From: Myxococcales bacterium
Lineage (GTDB): Bacteria; Myxococcota; Bradymonadia; REDH01
Direction: 5' to 3'
DNA: 7,682 bases
NCBI GenBank assembly: GCA_018970625.1
Contig: JAGWVZ010000163.1
Location: 1-7,682 of the forward strand
Numbering within the stretch: the first letter of the stretch is position 1; every line of letters begins with the position of its first letter. The notes under the pieces were generated by a model that was given only the letters and a program-made list of their open reading frames with translations, was not told the DNA's origin and made no database searches. This document shows, piece by piece, positions 1 to 5,217 of this stretch. Both the position numbers and the translations under genes were made by a program.

Positions 1-951
1 AAAGGCGTTTTCGGCATAGCCACCGTCGAAGCCGTTGGAGTTTTGCACCCAGATGTCGAACGAGGCACCGCCGGCGCCGCCGCCACCGCCGCCGGCGTGG
101 CCGCCGCGGCCGCCGACGCCACCGGGCGATCCCGGGACGAGGCAGAACGAATAGGTCTGGCCACCGAGGATGGCGCCTCCCGCTCCGGCTGCACCGCCTT
201 CACCACCGCCGCCGCCGGTTCCACCGTCGCCACCTTTGCCGCCAAGCCCGCGGCGCAGTCGGTTGTTGATGAGCACGGGCAGGTCGGAGGCCGAGTCGGG
301 TCCAGTACCCGTGAAGGTGATGAAGACAGCGAACGAACCGCCGCCAGCGCCGCCGCCGAGGCCAGCGCTACCCGCACAGCCACCCGAACCGCCACCGCCA
401 CCGCTTCCGGGGAACAGGTTGACGACGCTGGCCCAGTAATCGACGCCACCGGAAGCACCGCCACCGCCGCCTCCGGAGCCGTTTGTTCCACCGCTGCCGG
501 TATTGCCCGAATTGCCGCGCCACAGGCCCGAGGTGACACCGCCGAATGCGCCGCTGGCACCCGCGCCACCCGCGCCATCCGCGCCATTACCACCCGCGTT
601 GCCGGGGTTGCCGGCGATGACGCCGGCGACGAAACACGAGCCATCGCCGTCCATGTCGAAGCCGGCCGAGCCACCTGCGCCGGCCGAGGGGCCGGCTCCG
701 CTGCTGCCGGCTCCGTTGGGCGACTGCAGAAGATTGACCCCCGAATACACCACTACGGGGTCTTCGCCGTTGCCACCCGCTCCTCCGTTGACACTCTCCC
801 CGCCGCAGCTGCGTGAGCCACCTGCGCCACCCGGGACGACAGCAGCACCGTCGTTCGCCAGCTTCGCGCTGTTTCCGTTGCCGCCCGACACGCCAGCGAC
901 GCCGGGTGAACCGGCAACGCCGGGTGAACCGCTACCGCCGGCGCCGGCGGC
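1..951 (-). repeat. Glycine-rich low-complexity coding region (loops between beta-helix rungs)
   Basis: From residue 646 to the window edge the lipoprotein is dominated by Gly, Ala, Ser and Asn; for example, 13 of residues 883-902 are Gly. Short hydrophobic strand-like pieces interrupt it near residues 709-720, 816-824, 851-861 and 942-950. Residues 744-749 form an Asp-Gly loop (D-M-D-G-D-G) that looks like a calcium-binding loop. On the plus strand the DNA reads as GCC/ACC/GCG-rich triplets, which produces long but spurious open frames on the opposite strand. The sequence resembles the Gly-rich loops of other predicted beta-helix surface proteins. The collagen-like or PGRS-like appearance is compositional only. 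Confidence 0.75.
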
Positions 952-2886
952 GACCTCGTTGTTCTGAATGACGAGGTTGCGGTTGCTGTTGCGCACAAGA
1001 ATACCGATCGAGTTGCCGCCTGCAGCAGCGTTTACGCCGGTAATAATAAAGCCCGAGAACTCGGTGGGAGCGGTAATTCCATCAGCAATCACCACAATTC
1101 GGTCGCTGGCAGCACCAACGGACGGTGCTGCTTCGGCTCCTCGAATCGACGTTCCGAAGACGTCAGGCTCGCGCACCCAGTTCAGGTTGGAGTGACCGCC
1201 GAGCACGGAGATGCCGTTTCGCAGGGTGATGTTCTCGCGATAGAGGCCGGTGGAGACGCGCACGCGCGTGCGACCCGAGCTCTGCGCGATATCGAGTGCG
1301 CCCGAGATCGACGCGCAGGGTGCATCCCATGCACCACAGCCGCCGACGTCACGTCCACCGTTCGCGGAGGTGGATACATACACGGTCTCGGACTCGGGGC
1401 GGAACTCGCAGCCGTTGTCAGCGATGCGGTCGGCGTTCACCCAGCCATCCACACAGGTGAAGCCGCAGCTCGCCGTGGCTCCGGCTGCAGAACAGTTGGG
1501 CACGACGTTGTACAGTGCGCTGCCGCCTGGCCAGCGCAGGTTGCAGTCAAATCCGCAGGCGCCGCAATTCTCGACGCCGACGTAGGCGCCAAATTCGTTG
1601 CGGTAGATGTCGTCGGTGTCTCCGTCGCAGTCGTCGTCGGCGTAGTCACAGCGTTCGGTGGGGTTGGGTGCACCGGGCGTGGCGTCGCAGATCGGCTCTG
1701 AGTCGCCTTCGAGCGGGCAAATCAGCACGCCGGGGCGTCGGCAGGTGCCCTCTCCGACCTGACACGGCTGCCCAATGCCGCCAAAGTCCTCATCAACACG
1801 ACCGTCGCAGTCGTCGTCAACGGCGTTGCACCGCTCGGCCTGATCGCCCGGGTTGACGTTGGCGTCACACACGACGTCGCCCAACTGGCAGACGGTCTCG
1901 CCAACAGCGCACAGACCGGGAAGCCCCGTAGCGCAGGCGATGCCCGAGCCGGGGTCTGTTTCGTCGATGCGGCCGTCGCAGTTGTCGTCCTGGCCGTTGC
2001 AGATCTCGGTGAGCGGCAGCACCGCGTCCATGCACTCCGACACGACACCGTCGTTGCACGACCGGGTACCCGCCTGACACAGGCCCACGCCGAGCGTGGC
2101 GGGGTCGGCGCCATAGCAGGGCGTCATCAGCGGCGAGCCATCGGCGTTCTCGTCGGTGTCGCCGTCGCAGTCGTTGTCAACGCCGTCGCACACCTCGTCC
2201 TGTGACGTGCGCTCGGCTACGCACTCCAGCAGTCCGTCGTTACAGAAGAATCGACCAATGCCACACTGGCCCGCAAACCCGGTGTCGCAGTCCTCGTTGG
2301 CGCCCACCGGGTTCTCGTCCCGGTTGCCGTCACAGTCGTTGTCAATGCCGTCACACAGCTCGTCGGCAGCCGGAAAAATGAGCGCGTTGGCGTCGTCACA
2401 GTCGGGACCTTCGCATCCCGGGCCCGCGCCCCAGCCATCGTCGTCGCGGTCAATGCAAAGGTCGTCCGGCACACACACGCGGGCGAAGTCGCCGCCCGAG
2501 TTGGCCAGAAAGACGCACGAGAACTCATCGCCAGGGCAGTCTCCCACGTCGGAGCAGTACTGGGTGCAGAAACCCTCTTCGACGTTGCTGTCGAACTGAA
2601 AACACAACGAGCTCTGGCAGTCCGGGTCAGACAGACACAGCTCGCCAACGCCCAGACCCGGCCGTGACGCATCCGGACGCGTGGTGCCGTCGTTCGTATT
2701 GTCTGCGTCGCGGTTGTCGGCGTCCTCGTCTCCGGTATCCGCACCCGACGTACCGTCGCCCGCTGCATCGGTCGGGCCATCCGTGTCGTCGGCACCGGTT
2801 CCGGGTGTGCCGGAATCGGACGAGCACGCGGCGAAGATGAACGTCGTGACAACGAGCAACAGGACGGGGTTCTTCGACATGGCCAT
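1..2886 (-). CDS. Large surface lipoprotein with five MopE-type metal-binding repeats, a beta-helix and Gly-rich loops (3' end outside window)
   Basis: The frame is open for 962 codons from the ATG at 2886 to base 1 with no stop, so the C-terminus is missing. Residues 4-20 (K6 then a hydrophobic run) followed by F-A-A-C21 form a type II lipoprotein signal; F at -3 is unusual, and S at +2 fits outer-membrane sorting. Residues 22-80 are an Asp/Gly/Thr-rich linker. Residues 84-140 are Cys-rich. Residues 143-426 carry five C-D-G-x-D-N-x-C-D-G-x-x-D-E modules, the first preceded by a D-x-D-D-D-G loop, as in MopE-type putative metal-binding repeats (PF11617-like). Residues 502-645 resemble DUF1565/pectate-lyase-like beta-helix proteins (Y-V-S-T-S at 503-507, G-L-Y-R-E-N at 547-552, a G-I-S-V-L-G-G rung at 558-564). 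From 646 onward Gly-rich stretches alternate with strand-like segments. The ATG at 2886 is preferred over the in-frame ATG at 2880 because GGAG lies 8 nt upstream of it. Known family members are surface or secreted proteins of unknown role; any metal binding or adhesion here is inferred. Confidence 0.9.
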   Translation of the reverse strand, partial: MAMSKNPVLLLVVTTFIFAACSSDSGTPGTGADDTDGPTDAAGDGTSGADTGDEDADNRDADNTNDGTTRPDASRPGLGVGELCLSDPDCQSSLCFQFDSNVEEGFCTQYCSDVGDCPGDEFSCVFLANSGGDFARVCVPDDLCIDRDDDGWGAGPGCEGPDCDDANALIFPAADELCDGIDNDCDGNRDENPVGANEDCDTGFAGQCGIGRFFCNDGLLECVAERTSQDEVCDGVDNDCDGDTDENADGSPLMTPCYGADPATLGVGLCQAGTRSCNDGVVSECMDAVLPLTEICNGQDDNCDGRIDETDPGSGIACATGLPGLCAVGETVCQLGDVVCDANVNPGDQAERCNAVDDDCDGRVDEDFGGIGQPCQVGEGTCRRPGVLICPLEGDSEPICDATPGAPNPTERCDYADDDCDGDTDDIYRNEFGAYVGVENCGACGFDCNLRWPGGSALYNVVPNCSAAGATASCGFTCVDGWVNADRIADNGCEFRPESETVYVSTSANGGRDVGGCGAWDAPCASISGALDIAQSSGRTRVRVSTGLYRENITLRNGISVLGGHSNLNWVREPDVFGTSIRGAEAAPSVGAASDRIVVIADGITAPTEFSGFIITGVNAAAGGNSIGILVRNSNRNLVIQNNEVAAGAGGSGSPGVAGSPGVAGVSGGNGNSAKLANDGAAVVPGGAGGSRSCGGESVNGGAGGNGEDPVVVYSGVNLLQSPNGAGSSGAGPSAGAGGSAGFDMDGDGSCFVAGVIAGNPGNAGGNGADGAGGAGASGAFGGVTSGLWRGNSGNTGSGGTNGSGGGGGGASGGVDYWASVVNLFPGSGGGGGSGGCAGSAGLGGGAGGGSFAVFITFTGTGPDSASDLPVLINNRLRRGLGGKGGDGGTGGGGGEGGAAGAGGAILGGQTYSFCLVPGSPGGVGGRGGHAGGGGGGAGGASFDIWVQNSNGFDGGYAENAF
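1609..2460 (-). repeat. Five tandem MopE-type Cys/Asp repeats within the lipoprotein
   Basis: The core motif begins at residues 178, 233, 296, 353 and 413, giving spacings of 55, 63, 57 and 60 residues. Each core is C-[DN]-x-x-D-[DN]-[DN]-C-D-G-x-x-D-[ED]. The spacers between cores carry a G-x-C-x-x-G-x-x-x-C pattern, for example around residues 206-222, 268-285, 324-340 and 380-400. The last copy is degenerate, ending D-T-D-D instead of D-x-D-E. In characterised relatives such motifs are proposed to bind copper or calcium, but the assignment to a particular metal is not visible here. Confidence 0.85.
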
Positions 2887-2894
2887 GTCTTCGA

Positions 2895-2898
2895 CTCC
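2895..2898 (-). promoter_or_regulatory. Ribosome binding site of the lipoprotein gene
   Basis: On the minus strand GGAG lies 8 nt before the ATG at 2886 and 14 nt before the second in-frame ATG at 2880. It therefore supports the upstream start. Confidence 0.6.
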
Positions 2899-2937
2899 GG
2901 AAGGTTCAACAAGGTCCGCCAGTCGGACCGTGTGCAC

Positions 2938-2966
2938 ATGATGTTGCCACACGTGTGTGACGTAAA
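2938..2966 (-). promoter_or_regulatory. Candidate sigma70-like promoter of the lipoprotein gene
   Basis: On the minus strand TTTACG (2966-2961) and CATCAT (2943-2938) each match the -35 and -10 consensus at 4 of 6 positions and are separated by exactly 17 bp. Transcription would begin near 2931, leaving a leader of about 45 nt before the ATG at 2886. The spacer contains the perfect palindrome at 2948-2957, a plausible operator position. The matches are weak, and consensus promoters are poor predictors in high-GC bacteria, so this is only a candidate. Confidence 0.28.
2948..2957. promoter_or_regulatory. 10-bp perfect palindrome CACACGTGTG, possible operator
   Basis: CACACGTGTG equals its own reverse complement. 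It lies in the divergent intergenic region between the lipoprotein and methyltransferase genes. A second perfect palindrome, TGTGCACA, lies at 2931-2938, with centres 18 bp apart. The surrounding DNA is less GC-rich than the genes. A dimeric repressor site is possible, but no regulator is encoded nearby. Confidence 0.3.
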
Positions 2967-3116
2967 GCGTTAGATTTCATTTTGGTGCCATGGATCGCAA
3001 TTTTCGTGTCGCATCGCGTCACCGCAAACGCTGCGCCACCATGCAAACAACGCTTTTGCTTGCCGGCCGGCTCGCATGGGCTAACCCGCCGACTGCCGCC
3101 CTCTACACGAGCTGTC

Positions 3117-4085
3117 ATGTCGCGCCGCCAACGCCCTTCGCCCTCGCCGCAAGGCTCCCCGAACCCAACCAACGGACCCCGGTTTCGTGCGCCCATCGCC
3201 GGTGACGAGATTTCACGCCTGCTTCCGGAAGGTTCTCCCGCCCTGCTTCAGGCGCTTGGTATCATTGGCCGCGATGGCAACGCCAACGCCGACGCGAACC
3301 GAAAGATCAAACAGGTCAGCCACTTGCTGCGGCTCATTCAGCCTGCGCTGGACGACGCCTTTGCGCGACACCCCGAGCCGGTGCTCGTCGACTTTGGCGC
3401 GGGTCGCTCCGCCCTGAGTCTGGTGGTGGCCCACGCATGGGCCGAACGGCAGGGTCGCGGCCGCGTCTACGCCGTCGAGAGTCGCGCCGAGCTCATGCAC
3501 AAGGCTTCGACCGCCGCCGCGCAGTGCGGCCTGTCCCGGTTTGAGCCGGTCGCCGACACCATTCTTGACGCGCAGATTCCAGAACGCGCTCACTTTGTGC
3601 TCGCGCTGCACGCCTGCGACGTCGCCACCGATCACGCCCTGCTGCGTGCGCTGCGATCCGGCGCTGACCACATTGCGCTGGTGCCGTGCTGTCAGGCCGA
3701 GGTCGCGCGCCTGCTGCAGGTGGTTCCCGCGCAGGCGGGGTTGCATGAGCTCTGGTCCCGGCCCTGGCATCGACGAGAGTTTGGCGCGCATCTGACCAAC
3801 GTGCTGCGCGCGCTCGTGTTGCAGGCCCACGGGTATCAGGTGACGGTCACCGAGCTCACCGGATGGGAGCACGCCATCAAGAATGAGCTCATTATCGGGC
3901 GTCGCGTAGCCCGTTTTCATCGCGGAGCGCAGAGCGAGCTGCGTGCGCTGCTGGCTACCATCCCCGTTCGTCCGTGGTTGCTGCAGGAGCTGGGCTGGTT
4001 TGACGATGCGGCTGACCCGCTGTCCGATGAATCGCGTCAGGCCGAAGCGGCGCAGGGCGGCGGGCCACCCGACGCTGCCGATTAG
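3117..4085 (+). CDS. TRM13-like class I SAM-dependent methyltransferase (Methyltransf_32 type)
   Basis: The gene encodes 322 residues from the chosen ATG. The N-terminal ~25 residues are Pro/Ser/Arg-rich and probably disordered. The conserved core starts near residue 63 with R-K-I-K-Q-V-S-H-L-L, a signature of this family. Motif I, the SAM-binding V-D-F-G-A-G, is at 91-96. An acidic/helix pair follows (V-Y-A-V-E at 117-121). L-H-A-C-D-V-A-T-D at 164-172 matches the H-x-C-x-x-A-T-D block of TRM13-type enzymes, V-P-C-C-Q is at 189-193, and a K-N-E-L-I-I strand is at 255-260. Eukaryotic TRM13 methylates tRNA 2'-O positions; the substrate of bacterial members is not established, so RNA methylation is an inference supported by the neighbouring rRNA-modification genes. 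The frame stays open upstream to an ATG at 2982, but residues added there do not look like the family and would cover the intergenic palindrome region. The Shine-Dalgarno before 3117 is weak (GAG at 3109-3111). The stop overlaps that of the convergent rsuA. Confidence 0.82.
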   Translation: MSRRQRPSPSPQGSPNPTNGPRFRAPIAGDEISRLLPEGSPALLQALGIIGRDGNANADANRKIKQVSHLLRLIQPALDDAFARHPEPVLVDFGAGRSALSLVVAHAWAERQGRGRVYAVESRAELMHKASTAAAQCGLSRFEPVADTILDAQIPERAHFVLALHACDVATDHALLRALRSGADHIALVPCCQAEVARLLQVVPAQAGLHELWSRPWHRREFGAHLTNVLRALVLQAHGYQVTVTELTGWEHAIKNELIIGRRVARFHRGAQSELRALLATIPVRPWLLQELGWFDDAADPLSDESRQAEAAQGGGPPDAAD

Positions 4086-4981
4086 TCCTCGTCGTCCTCG
4101 AAGTCGTCGTCTTCCCAGTCTTCCGTGTCGTCGTCCATGCCATCGGGCGTCAGGCGCTCGATCAGCAGACGCAGCCCGGGCTCTTTCATGCCGACGGACG
4201 TGTAAATGGCCGCCGTCTCGGCGTTTGTCGCCAGATAGCTCTCGCCGGGCGTATCCAGCCCGGGCGCGAAGTCCAGCCCGACGCTGCCAAACCGCTGACG
4301 TTTCAGGGAGACCACTGCGTGTCCAAGCGCAGCAAACAGGCGGCGCACCTCGTGGTATTTGCCCTCGGTCAGCACCACCCGCGTTACATACTCGCCCGAG
4401 TGTGCGCGCCCCGCGTCTTCGACGAGCGTGGGCGTGGGTTTCAATCCATCGCGAAGCACCACCTGACCAGACCGCATCTGTTCGCGTGTGACGTCGCTCA
4501 ACGGCTCTTCGGTGCCGACGAGGTATTCGCGTTCCACTGCCCGTTTGGGGTGGGTCAGGCGCTGCAACAGCGCCCCGTCAGCCGTAAAGAGCAGCAGGCC
4601 CGACGTCTCCACGTCAAGCCGTCCCACCGGCTGCAGACTCCACTGCCAGGCCACCGATGGCAGGACCTCGAAAATCGACGGGTGCCCACCATCAGGCTGT
4701 GACGACACCACGTAACCGACCGGCTTGTGCAGCAGCATCAGCGGCTCGTGTCCCAGCCACGCCCTGAACTCCACCTTGCGCCAACGCAGCACACGCGGCT
4801 CGGTGGAGACCGTGACCCGGCCTGTTTCGGGCAGTCTTCGATCGCCATCGTACAGAAAACAGGTCGAGCGTCGCATCAACCGCCGCGAAAACAAACCGGT
4901 CTGCCGAACGAAATCGAGCACACCGAACGTCCATTCCTGCCGTCCGTCGTCGAGTTTTCGAACTTCGATGCGCTGCGCCAC
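4082..4981 (-). CDS. rsuA: RsuA-type 16S rRNA pseudouridine synthase
   Basis: The gene encodes 299 residues, starting at GTG. The family isomerises a uridine of rRNA to pseudouridine; E. coli RsuA acts on U516 of 16S rRNA. Visible motifs are H-K-P-V-G-Y at 85-90, the catalytic loop G-R-L-D-V-E-T-S-G-L-L-L at 120-131 with D123 as the predicted nucleophile, and T-E-G-K-Y-H-E-V-R-R-L-F at 205-216. The block after it (L-K-R-Q-R-F-G-S-V-G-L at 226-236) matches RsuA better than RluB, E or F. The N-terminal ~70 residues occupy the place of the S4 RNA-binding domain but are only weakly S4-like (L22-D-F-V-R-Q-T-G then S32-R-R). The enzyme is longer than E. coli RsuA (231 residues), with about 20 extra N-terminal residues and a ~40-residue C-terminal extension ending in an Asp/Glu-rich tail. 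It converges on the upstream methyltransferase and diverges from rsmC. The RsuA assignment is firm at family level; target position is inferred. Confidence 0.88.
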   Translation of the reverse strand: MAQRIEVRKLDDGRQEWTFGVLDFVRQTGLFSRRLMRRSTCFLYDGDRRLPETGRVTVSTEPRVLRWRKVEFRAWLGHEPLMLLHKPVGYVVSSQPDGGHPSIFEVLPSVAWQWSLQPVGRLDVETSGLLLFTADGALLQRLTHPKRAVEREYLVGTEEPLSDVTREQMRSGQVVLRDGLKPTPTLVEDAGRAHSGEYVTRVVLTEGKYHEVRRLFAALGHAVVSLKRQRFGSVGLDFAPGLDTPGESYLATNAETAAIYTSVGMKEPGLRLLIERLTPDGMDDDTEDWEDDDFEDDED

Positions 4982-4986
4982 GATTG

Positions 4987-4990
4987 CTCC
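4987..4990 (-). promoter_or_regulatory. Ribosome binding site deciding the GTG start of rsuA
   Basis: GGAG on the minus strand lies 5 nt upstream of the GTG at 4981. No ATG with a comparable site precedes the conserved core, so this supports initiation at GTG. Confidence 0.6.
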
Positions 4991-5217
4991 AGTCAGGCCG
5001 AGTCACACGGGGGGCCTCGCAGGGCGGCAGAACACTCGGCCGTCGCGATGCACCCGGGCCGCGCGATGTATCCCTGGCTGCCAGCGAGGGCAAGGCGCAA
5101 GCGATACCCAAGCGCACGTGAACGGGTGATGCCATGCGGCTGTCGCTGATTGTCGCGTGCAATGCCGGTTCTGGTGTACAGGTTGCACTCCTCGCATTCC
5201 TCTTGCCCGGTAACGCC

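Noticed and set aside
1..951. CRISPR or minisatellite array suggested by the GCC/ACC-rich DNA
   Set aside because: There is no fixed-length repeat with regular spacers; the repetition follows from Gly codons in the protein.
43..967. Long plus-strand open frames rich in Ala, Thr, Pro and Arg
   Set aside because: They are mirror frames of the Gly-rich minus-strand lipoprotein. Their composition is low-complexity with no recognisable domain, while the minus frame carries a signal peptide, ordered motifs and a continuous open frame.
1192..2599. Plus-strand frames and off-frame minus-strand frames across the MopE region
   Set aside because: The periodic Cys/Asp modules exist only in the minus frame starting at 2886; the others are by-products of high GC and lack conserved motifs.
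2982..3116. Upstream in-frame extension of the methyltransferase (start at ATG 2982)
   Set aside because: The added 45 residues have no family similarity and lie in the AT-richer intergenic region; the ATG at 3117 is nearer to the conserved core.
5134..5217. Longer rsmC start at ATG 5134
   Set aside because: It would add a hydrophobic 28-residue segment not expected in a cytoplasmic rRNA enzyme; starting at 5218 gives a core length equal to that of the family. The GGTGAT before 5134 keeps it possible.
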